From: Solitalea lacus
Lineage (GTDB): Bacteria; Bacteroidota; Bacteroidia; Sphingobacteriales; Sphingobacteriaceae
NCBI RefSeq assembly: GCF_022014595.1
Contig: NZ_CP091740.1
Span: 3,522,200 to 3,586,199 of the forward strand
Length of the DNA: 64,000 nt
Direction: 5' to 3'
This document shows, in pieces, positions 8,259 through 15,299 of the stretch. The notes below the pieces were generated by a model. That model ran no database searches. It had not been told where the DNA came from and saw only the letters and a program-made list of their open reading frames with translations. Numbering within the stretch: the first letter of the stretch is position 1; every line of letters starts with the position of its first letter. Made by a program: the position numbers and the translations under genes.

Positions 8259-9269
8259 ATGAAAGGTGGTGAAACTTTACAAACTGCTATCCGGAACTTC
8301 AATAGCATAACTGGAATAATGATTAAGGAAAATAAAGATAAAAAGGGTAATACTGTTGCAACGATCAACAACGGACTGAAGGCATGGACATTTGAGGTGT
8401 TGATTAAAAATGAAATCCGCGACATTCATTTGCCCTCTATTTTAGCAGAACTTGGAACTGCTGTTAAAGCTCGTTTATTAGTATGTCAATACATTCCTAA
8501 GCCAGTAAAAGAAAAACTGAAAAATCTCAACATTAATTACCTAGACGCAGCCGGGAACTGTTTCATTAAACAAGCTGAATTGTTTTTTTATATCACTGAT
8601 CAGGCTGTAACCCCTTTCCGGAAAATGGAACAAGGCAAAATATGGAAACAGGCTGGGGTGAAATTTCTTTTCGGAGTTCTTTTGTACCCTGAGTTATTAA
8701 ACAAGCCCTACCGTCAAATAGCGGAGTTAACTAATGTTTCGCTGGGTAACATCGGACCCTTTATAGAGGAATTAAAAGAAGAGGGATTTATTATCAACGG
8801 TAAAAACAATGGAAACGATTGGCTATATCTTGAGCACAAAGAACGTTTGCAAAAAAGATGGATAGAGGCTTATTGCACGACATTGCGGCCCAAATTATTA
8901 AAAGGGAACTTTCGCTTTTTGCGTAATGAAGACCGGAATAATTGGAAAAATCTGCCAATTGACCAGTTCTATTGGGGAGGCGAAGCTGCCGGTGCATTGT
9001 TCACTAATTATTTGCAACCAGAATTGTTCACTATTTACACCAAGCTGCCGGATACAACCATTATGCGAAACTTAAGATTGGTGCCGGATAAAGGTGGTGA
9101 AATTGAATTAGTAGAGCCCTTTTGGAACGATGCTTTACTCTTGCAATTAGGTATTCCTCCCACTATAGTTCCTCCCCTGCTGGCCTACACCGAACTCATT
9201 ACCAGTATAGATAGCCGAAATCAAGAAACTGCAGCACGAATTAAACAACAGTACCATGAGCAATTTTAA
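8259..9269 (+). CDS. AbiEi-family antitoxin/transcriptional regulator (type IV toxin-antitoxin)
   Basis: 336-residue soluble protein. The middle contains LKNLNINYLDAAGNCFIK, a motif typical of Bacteroidota AbiEi-like antitoxins. A winged-helix DNA-binding segment follows around residues 150-185 (PYRQIAELTNVSLGNIG). The C-terminal half resembles the AbiEi C-terminal region. In AbiE systems the antitoxin represses the operon and counteracts a nucleotidyltransferase toxin. Here the partner reading frame begins inside the last codons (ATG at 9256) but is mostly deleted, so the gene looks orphaned. The start is placed at 8259; other in-frame starts downstream are less likely given the operator spacing. 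Confidence 0.75.
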   Translation: MKGGETLQTAIRNFNSITGIMIKENKDKKGNTVATINNGLKAWTFEVLIKNEIRDIHLPSILAELGTAVKARLLVCQYIPKPVKEKLKNLNINYLDAAGNCFIKQAELFFYITDQAVTPFRKMEQGKIWKQAGVKFLFGVLLYPELLNKPYRQIAELTNVSLGNIGPFIEELKEEGFIINGKNNGNDWLYLEHKERLQKRWIEAYCTTLRPKLLKGNFRFLRNEDRNNWKNLPIDQFYWGGEAAGALFTNYLQPELFTIYTKLPDTTIMRNLRLVPDKGGEIELVEPFWNDALLLQLGIPPTIVPPLLAYTELITSIDSRNQETAARIKQQYHEQF

Positions 9270-9419
9270 CCCAGTACTTCATCCGGAGTTTGTACGCTCC
9301 GAAAGGTTAAAAAGATGCTCGACAATGATACATTGCTTATTGATCGCATATCGGCTGTTCTTCAAAAACGACCTTTAGAAACCTGGCAGGCACTATTAGA
9401 AGGGCTTAGGGATGCGTAG
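9256..9419 (+). pseudogene. Remnant of the AbiEii-like toxin partner (large internal deletion)
   Basis: An ATG overlapping the antitoxin stop by 14 bp opens a frame beginning MSNFNPVLHPEFVR. It ends after 40 codons at 9378. A different frame then carries a coherent tail (9315-9419) ending LLEGLRDA before TAG. The arrangement suggests the first ~15 and last ~34 codons of a longer translationally coupled gene joined by a deletion and frame change. The nucleotidyltransferase GS and D-x-D motifs expected for AbiEii are absent. The toxin identity is inferred from position. Confidence 0.5.
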
Positions 9420-9444
9420 TAGCACTAATGTAACTAATAACTCT

Positions 9445-9461
9445 GTTCACGAAACGTGAAC
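9445..9461. promoter_or_regulatory. 17-bp palindrome after the AbiEi-like locus
   Basis: GTTCACGAAACGTGAAC is an inverted repeat. It shares the pattern GTTCAYGAAWCRTGAAC with the site at 8223-8239. The two sites bracket the regulator and its broken partner. Confidence 0.6.
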
Positions 9462-9513
9462 ATTCTGTGTGCATGGAAGGATTGGGCTTTGAAAACAGGA
9501 GAGCAGTAAAAAC

Positions 9514-9556
9514 AAAAGGCCATCTCTTAGTTTTTCAAACATAGGAGACAACCTTT
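9514..9556. terminator. Bidirectional terminator-like hairpin
   Basis: AAAAGG...CTCTTA pairs with TAGGAGACAACCTTTT at 13 of 16 positions, with A- and T-rich flanks on both sides. It lies between the AbiEi-like locus (plus) and norZ (minus, stop at 9658), so it could serve both. It belongs to the AGGCTGTCTCC hairpin family also seen at 7841 and 20643. Confidence 0.65.
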
Positions 9557-9657
9557 TATTTTATTGTTGCGCACCCGGATTTTAATTAACGATCAAAATC
9601 TGAGTGAGTTATTCGTAAGTCGATTTTTGTCAGTAATTTCTCAACAACAATCTAACT

Positions 9658-11979
9658 TTAATTACTCGCTATATCTTGAGTCTCTCTGACTGCTGTTTTA
9701 TATTTTTTACCTTTTAATTCAGTATTATGGAAAGAAGTTTCAGTCTGTGTTTTTTGTTTAAAAATTAATTCTAACACAAACCAGCATAAGGTTAAGGTCC
9801 CTATTCCAAAAATAGAATCGCCAATTGCCCTCATCCATTTTAAGGTTATCATTGTTGGATGTTGCATTAATTCGGCGGAACGTGCATACCACATACCATG
9901 CTCAATGCTTTCAAGGGCCTGCCATACGCCTACTGGAAGTAAACTTAAGATCGCCATTAAAAACAGTCCCATATTTATTGACCAGAAGGTAAATTTCAAT
10001 AACTTGTCATTCCATGCAAGATGGCGATACATACTTCTAAGAACAAATAGCATCAAACCAATACCAAGCATTCCGTATACTCCAAATAAAGCTGTGTGAC
10101 CATGCAATGGAGTTGTATTTAATCCTTGTACATAATAAAGTGCAATTGGAGGATTGATTATAAAACCGAATACTCCGGCTCCTAAGAAATTCCAGAATGC
10201 AACTGCAATCATGAAACGGATTGGCCATTTATAATCAGCAAGCCATTTTGAAGATTTTGACAATCTATAGTTATGGTAAGCCTCAAATCCCATTAATGTC
10301 AATGGAACAACTTCCAAGGCGCTGAAAGTAGCGCCAAGGGCCATCACCGCTGTTGGCGTTCCTGTAAAATATAAATGGTGAAAAGTTCCAATTATCCCTC
10401 CAGACATGAAAACGATCGTTGACATTAACACACTTAAGGTAGCGGTTTTGGTTTTTAACAATCCTAGTCTAACGAAAAGAAACGCAATTACTACAGTGGC
10501 AAAGACCTCAAAAAATCCTTCAACCCATAAATGCACTACCCACCATCTCCAATACTCGGCAATAGCCAGGTTAGTTTGGCGGCCCCACATTAAACCTGCA
10601 CCATAAAACATTGCTATGGCGGTACAAGAAATCAAGAATAAAATAATCATGTTTCTTTCTTCTACCTTCCTTTTCAAGAGTGGTATTAAAGGTCTTATCA
10701 TTAATGCCAGCCATACGAAGAGCCCTACAAATAAGAATAATTGCCAGAATCTTCCCAGGTCCACATATTCATACCCCTGATGCCCGAACCAAAAGTTATC
10801 AATAAGGTTAAGTTTCTGCATCACTCCCATCCACTGGCCTATCATAGATCCTACTACGATAATCAGTAAAGCGATAAACAAGAAGTTAACACCAAAAACC
10901 TGAAATTTAGGGTCCTTCCCTCCAACTGCAGGTGCGATATACAAACCTGTTGCAAGCCATGCAGTAGCAATCCAAAATATAGCTAACTGTGTATGCCATG
11001 TTCTTGTTACCGAATAAGGAATAATCTCTCCGAGCGGGATGCCAAAGAATCCATCTCCTTCAACACCATAATGAGCTGTAATTACGCCTAATACGACTTG
11101 CAAAACAACCAGCAGACTTACTACAAAAAAGTACTTTTTAACAGCAATCATTGAAGGAGTTAGCTTTTCCCTGATAAGTGGATCTTCAGCTGGCACTGGC
11201 AAAGACTCCTCTTCTCCAGACCGAACATGATGGAAAACCATTACGCCTACACAAAATAACAAGAGGATGATACTTACTCCCGACCATGCCAATAAATCTT
11301 TAGTAGGACCATTTCCAACCAAATCATCAGCCGGCCAGTTATGTGTATAAGAAACAGCCGAACCAGGCCTTTCGGTAACTGTAGCCCATGTTGCCCAAAA
11401 TAAAAATGCGTTTAATTTTTTAAGACGCTCCTGATCTTTAATGGAGTTTTTAGGAATCGCGTAATGCTCCCGTAACTTATCAAATTGGGGATCATTCGTA
11501 AATAATCTTGAGTAATAATCGCTTAACGAATTAATTGCCATTTCCCGATCCGAGGAAACAGTTATAGTTTTATTTTCAGGATGGTAAGTGTTCTTCCTTA
11601 AGTCTTTTTGAAGTTTAGCCTTTAAAAAGGCTTTATTCTCCTCGTTTAAGTCGTTATAATTAACTTCATAATACTTTTGAGCCCATTTATCAAGTATAAA
11701 TACGGCCTCACGATGCAACCAATCTGCAGTCCAGTCTGGTGCAACGTACGATCCATGCCCCCAAATAGATCCAACTTCCTGTCCGCCGATACTCTGCCAT
11801 ACATTCTGTCCTTCTTTAATTTCCACACCTGTAAATATCACCTCGCCATTGGTTGTTATGATTTTTTCAGGAATTGGAGGCGCCTCCTGATAAATTTTTA
11901 TACCATAATAACCAAGTACGGCAAAGGAAAGGCCCATTACTATTGCAAATAATAGCCATAATCGTTTTACGTTGTTCAT
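9658..11979 (-). CDS. norZ: Quinol-dependent nitric oxide reductase (single-subunit qNOR)
   Basis: 773-residue inner-membrane enzyme that reduces NO to N2O with quinol electrons. The N-terminal membrane anchor is followed by a soluble cytochrome-c-like fold without heme. That region contains EGQNVWQSIGGQEVGSIWGHGSY and RPGSAVSYTHNWP, as in qNOR. The heme-copper-type NorB core follows with about 12 further membrane segments, including RTWHTQLAIFWIATAW and FHHLYFTGTP with histidine ligands. Full length for the family. No norC or nor accessory gene is adjacent, so this is a stand-alone enzyme, probably for NO detoxification or a partial denitrification step. A promoter with a large palindrome over its -33 element lies upstream. 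Confidence 0.95.
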   Translation of the reverse strand: MNNVKRLWLLFAIVMGLSFAVLGYYGIKIYQEAPPIPEKIITTNGEVIFTGVEIKEGQNVWQSIGGQEVGSIWGHGSYVAPDWTADWLHREAVFILDKWAQKYYEVNYNDLNEENKAFLKAKLQKDLRKNTYHPENKTITVSSDREMAINSLSDYYSRLFTNDPQFDKLREHYAIPKNSIKDQERLKKLNAFLFWATWATVTERPGSAVSYTHNWPADDLVGNGPTKDLLAWSGVSIILLLFCVGVMVFHHVRSGEEESLPVPAEDPLIREKLTPSMIAVKKYFFVVSLLVVLQVVLGVITAHYGVEGDGFFGIPLGEIIPYSVTRTWHTQLAIFWIATAWLATGLYIAPAVGGKDPKFQVFGVNFLFIALLIIVVGSMIGQWMGVMQKLNLIDNFWFGHQGYEYVDLGRFWQLFLFVGLFVWLALMIRPLIPLLKRKVEERNMIILFLISCTAIAMFYGAGLMWGRQTNLAIAEYWRWWVVHLWVEGFFEVFATVVIAFLFVRLGLLKTKTATLSVLMSTIVFMSGGIIGTFHHLYFTGTPTAVMALGATFSALEVVPLTLMGFEAYHNYRLSKSSKWLADYKWPIRFMIAVAFWNFLGAGVFGFIINPPIALYYVQGLNTTPLHGHTALFGVYGMLGIGLMLFVLRSMYRHLAWNDKLLKFTFWSINMGLFLMAILSLLPVGVWQALESIEHGMWYARSAELMQHPTMITLKWMRAIGDSIFGIGTLTLCWFVLELIFKQKTQTETSFHNTELKGKKYKTAVRETQDIASN

Positions 11980-12025
11980 TTTAGTTTTAGTTTATTATTT
12001 CGGATAAAATTGTCCTTTATTGCCT

Positions 12026-12073
12026 CAAATGTATGAACGGAAATAATAAAAGACAAAAATATCTTTTATTATT
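12026..12073 (-). promoter_or_regulatory. norZ promoter with overlapping palindromic operator
   Basis: On the minus strand a TACATTTG -7 box (12026-12033) lies 20 bp downstream of TTTG (12054-12057), a good Bacteroidota promoter about 50 bp before the norZ start. A perfect 12-bp inverted repeat, AATAATAAAAGA (12042-12053) and TCTTTTATTATT (12062-12073), spans the -33 element with an 8-nt spacer. The inner half-sites AAAGAYA resemble the AAGAT-type half-sites of NsrR/Rrf2 regulators. Regulator identity is inferred. Confidence 0.65.
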
Positions 12074-12090
12074 CAGGCGGTCAGAAACAA

Positions 12091-12118
12091 AAACGGCAGC
12101 AATTAATTGCTACCGTTT
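12091..12118 (-). terminator. Terminator of the lipoprotein gene
   Basis: AAACGGCAGCAAT pairs with ATTGCTACCGTTT with one mismatch and almost no loop beyond AATTAATT. On the minus strand a TTTTTG run follows. It lies 49 bp beyond the lipoprotein stop. Confidence 0.75.
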
Positions 12119-12166
12119 AATATTTTAAAATTTCGAGAATTTCAGCTATCAAATTCTGTTGCGGAC

Positions 12167-13207
12167 TTACTTCGTTTGAGTTAGAGGCACTACACGCAAT
12201 GTATCTGTTCTTTGCTCAATCAGTTTGATCATATCTCCTTCAATTCTAAATTTACCCACACCTGCAATTTCCCACCGATCAGCTTTACTCATGTCACAAT
12301 CAAAGTAGGTGTAGTTCACCAAAATCGAATCTCCATTGTACCTTAGATTAATAGAATCGAACTGGCGAAACCAATGAGTCCCATAAGAAACAAAATACCC
12401 GTTATTAATTTGCTTCAACAATTTGGGCTCCTTTCTGAACCAATAATTGAGAAAGCTCAATTGTTTGTTAGATCCCTGGTAACCAAAATCCAAAGCATCA
12501 ATTAACAGGTTTTTAATTCCTGAATAATTGGTATTGGGCTCACCGTCGGCAATTGCATAGTCAGCACCTGCCACTCTGCTGTAATAACCCAAAACGGCTC
12601 TTACCGGCTTAGGACAAGTATATACATATTCTGTATTTACTATAATGGTCATCAACGAGTCTCTCAACTGTGGTACGAAACGGTTTTGCAACCAAAGAAT
12701 TTGTTTAAACCCTTCATTAGTCACACCAGGATCCTTCACCCATTCCAGATCCTTATCCGGCTCTACCTGAGTAAAACTTTCTTTTAAACTTACTGAATCA
12801 ATCCGTTCGGTTTTGGGATCGATAAAACCTCCTTTCAATTCCCCATTCATCAAATCAGCATTCATCTCATGCTTCAACCCCTTTTCTAATAAGACTTTGG
12901 CTTTAAGATGTCCCTTTTCATCAATTTCACCTTCAATAGGAATTCGTTTGCCACTTTTTTTCACAACGGCAATTCCTTTTACTTTGCCCTCTTTAGCTGA
13001 AAGACTAACAAAAACTTCTTCTCGTTTATTGATTTTTCCCGAAAATGATTTTTTAAAGTTTAATTGTTTAGAACCGCTATAGGCAGAAACGTTTTTCTTT
13101 GGCTGTTCTTCTTTTTCATGAATAACAGCGTTAGATTTTTCATTTTTTAAACACGATGAGAGCGAAAAAATTAGAACAACGAGCAAAAATAACCGAGCGT
13201 TCTTCAT
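12167..13207 (-). CDS. Hypothetical lipoprotein
   Basis: 346 residues. The N-terminus is a lipoprotein signal with a lipobox (IFSLSSCLKN), so the mature protein probably begins at Cys19 and is anchored in a membrane. The next 120 residues contain a lysine-rich, beta-prone region. The C-terminal half is rich in aromatic residues (LNYWFRKEPKLLK, FVSYGTHWFRQ). I do not recognise the family. It has its own terminator and is separated by 174 bp, which hold nothing I can identify, from the fucosidase gene upstream. Confidence 0.8.
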   Translation of the reverse strand: MKNARLFLLVVLIFSLSSCLKNEKSNAVIHEKEEQPKKNVSAYSGSKQLNFKKSFSGKINKREEVFVSLSAKEGKVKGIAVVKKSGKRIPIEGEIDEKGHLKAKVLLEKGLKHEMNADLMNGELKGGFIDPKTERIDSVSLKESFTQVEPDKDLEWVKDPGVTNEGFKQILWLQNRFVPQLRDSLMTIIVNTEYVYTCPKPVRAVLGYYSRVAGADYAIADGEPNTNYSGIKNLLIDALDFGYQGSNKQLSFLNYWFRKEPKLLKQINNGYFVSYGTHWFRQFDSINLRYNGDSILVNYTYFDCDMSKADRWEIAGVGKFRIEGDMIKLIEQRTDTLRVVPLTQTK

Positions 13208-13381
13208 AAATGTACCTTATGAACTTATTGTGGCTAAAATAACAAAATATATTAACCAGATACAACAAGTTCATTTAAAATACTTTATCAAGAAGTAAAT
13301 GAAATGAAAATTAGACAAAAATATTTGTCAAACTATAAATTTGAGTTAACAAAAATAACCATTAACAAAACCGTTCTGTAT

Positions 13382-14884
13382 TTAATTAGCCTGCTTATAA
13401 AGCCCAAATTCTGAAAGTGAAGGATTTAACCTTGAAGCCACAATGCGTAAACGAACTTTATCACTCGTTACAGGCTCAAAACGAAGCAAACGCTTATAAC
13501 CAATGGTGGTTCCTTCTGTTATTTTTTCCCAAGCTTTGCCATTCCAGCTTTCAAACACAAATCTTTCAACCCTTTGACCAATTTCAATGTTTTCCTGAAG
13601 GCATAGTACATCAAATGTCTTAGTTCCTTTAAGTTCAAATTCCAAAATAGCCGTTGTATCTCTTACGGGTGCAATCCAAAAAGTATTGTACTTTCCATCA
13701 AGCATTGCGTTTGTGTTTTTATTACTTGAAGCTTTTATAATGGCATTCTGAACCAAATTAAGCTTAAATGTCTGATCGCGAAGCTGCTTCCAACCTCGTA
13801 AAGATTGAACATCGTTCTCATTTATCAATCCTCTTTTATCCGGTGGAATATTCAGTAACAAAACAGAGTTTTTACCTACTGAGTTGTAATAAATATCAAA
13901 TAGTTTTTCAGGCGTTTTTACACTTTTATCTTCTCCTGAATGATAAAACCAACCTGGTCGGATTGAAACATCTGTTTCAGCAGGATACCAAACCAAACCT
14001 TTTGCTTTTAAGATCTTCTCTCTGCTTCCTAAGTCATTACCCATCATATCTCCCTGAGGCTTGAAAGCTATAGCCTGTTGTGAATTTGCGGCAATTGCCG
14101 ATTGATCCAAATTATTGGCAGGTACCACGCTCCACTCTGTTTCTCTGCCATAACCGGTTTCTGTACCCACCCAACGAACATCAGGTCCCATAATAGCAAT
14201 TGTTGCTGCCGGTTGTAATTTCCGAATGAGCTTATACCAACGATCAAAATCATAAACTTGTTTTTTGCCATTGGGCCCTTCTCCATTTGCCCCATCAAAC
14301 CAAACTTCATCCACCCTGCCGTATTGAGTTAACAGTTCGGTTAATTGATTTACGAAGAAATCGTTGTATTCTTCAGAACCGTATAACGGAGAATTCATAT
14401 CCCAAGGTGAAAGATACACTCCAAAACCAACCCCTAATTCTTTACAGGCATTGGCAACTTCCTTTACAACATCTCCTTTACCGTTTTTCCAAGGACTACT
14501 TTTTACAGAATGCGAGGTATACTTACTAGGCCAAAGGCAAAACCCATCATGATGCTTGGCTGTTAAAATTACCTGCTTTATACCAGCTTCCTTAGCCACT
14601 CTTACCCATTGTTTAGCATCCAGTTCAGAGGGATTAAATATTGCAGGATTTTCTTTACCCGTTCCCCATTCTTTACCGGTAAAAGTGTTTACTCCAAAAT
14701 GAAAAAATGCTGTCAACTCCAATTGCTGCCAACGTAACTGCGAAGCCGTAGGAGTAAGCGTTGCTGCTTTTTGAATTATTGTTTTTTCTAAATCGGAAGA
14801 TTCAATTATCGCGAAATTATTCTTTTGTTGAGCTACAACTGTTACACTGATAAACAATGAGAGTAATAAAAATGGTTTCTTCAT
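13382..14884 (-). CDS. Alpha-L-fucosidase, GH29
   Basis: 500 residues with an N-terminal signal peptide ending near VTVVAQQ, so secreted to the periplasm or surface. The GH29 barrel is shown by the N-terminal FFHFGVNTFTGKEWG, the ILTAKHHDGFCLWPS motif and the nucleophile motif DEVWFDGANG. A C-terminal beta-sandwich of about 130 residues resembles a discoidin/F5-8-type domain. The enzyme removes terminal alpha-L-fucose from glycans. It stands alone, without a SusCD pair next to it. A small inverted repeat, AACAACATTAGTTGTT (14904-14919), lies 20 bp upstream and could be an operator. Confidence 0.93.
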   Translation of the reverse strand: MKKPFLLLSLFISVTVVAQQKNNFAIIESSDLEKTIIQKAATLTPTASQLRWQQLELTAFFHFGVNTFTGKEWGTGKENPAIFNPSELDAKQWVRVAKEAGIKQVILTAKHHDGFCLWPSKYTSHSVKSSPWKNGKGDVVKEVANACKELGVGFGVYLSPWDMNSPLYGSEEYNDFFVNQLTELLTQYGRVDEVWFDGANGEGPNGKKQVYDFDRWYKLIRKLQPAATIAIMGPDVRWVGTETGYGRETEWSVVPANNLDQSAIAANSQQAIAFKPQGDMMGNDLGSREKILKAKGLVWYPAETDVSIRPGWFYHSGEDKSVKTPEKLFDIYYNSVGKNSVLLLNIPPDKRGLINENDVQSLRGWKQLRDQTFKLNLVQNAIIKASSNKNTNAMLDGKYNTFWIAPVRDTTAILEFELKGTKTFDVLCLQENIEIGQRVERFVFESWNGKAWEKITEGTTIGYKRLLRFEPVTSDKVRLRIVASRLNPSLSEFGLYKQAN

Positions 14885-15112
14885 TTATTGGATAAATTAT
14901 GATAACAACATTAGTTGTTTAACTTCATTCGAATCGTAATTAGCACATTCCAAGCTGCTTTAAAAACTTCGATATTATCAAACTATTAAAATATTTTGTC
15001 AAGCTTCAGTGATTATCAATATCGCAGAAAATCCTTCCTACCTAAAATACTTTGACCTTAATCCATAAGCCTTTTTACTAAGATCAAATTAATACCTATT
15101 GAAAATCAGAAG
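14885..15112. other. Divergent intergenic region, left part
   Basis: The 415-bp divergent gap between the fucosidase and the outer-membrane receptor gene holds no coding frame I can support. Beyond the small palindrome at 14904-14919 I see nothing in this left half. The right half holds direct repeats and a promoter, listed separately. Confidence 0.5.
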
Positions 15113-15163
15113 TATATTGCATTACAAGGTACATTGCCGTAACATATACATTGCATAACAATT
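15113..15163 (+). repeat. Three direct repeats with exact 17-bp period
   Basis: The octamers TATATTGC (15113), TACATTGC (15130) and TACATTGC (15147) begin exactly 17 bp apart. The following bases are partly conserved (TTACA, GTAACA, ATAACA). The array ends about 40 bp before a perfect TAnnTTTG box, a position typical of activator sites. Confidence 0.6.
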
Positions 15164-15186
15164 TTGTTACCACAAATATTCATTTT

Positions 15187-15211
15187 GCCTGCAACCTCGC
15201 TTATACATTTG
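15187..15211 (+). promoter_or_regulatory. Promoter of the outer-membrane receptor gene
   Basis: TACATTTG at 15204-15211 matches TAnnTTTG exactly. TTTTG ending at 15187 could be the -33 element, with a slightly short spacer of 16 bp. The coding start is at 15300, giving a leader of about 80 nt. Confidence 0.55.
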
Positions 15212-15299
15212 ACGTCAGAAACATCAACACAATACTTACCGGTCGCGAACAGTAAGCAAAAAACAAGAAGAAAGAACTACTAACTAACAACACACAACA

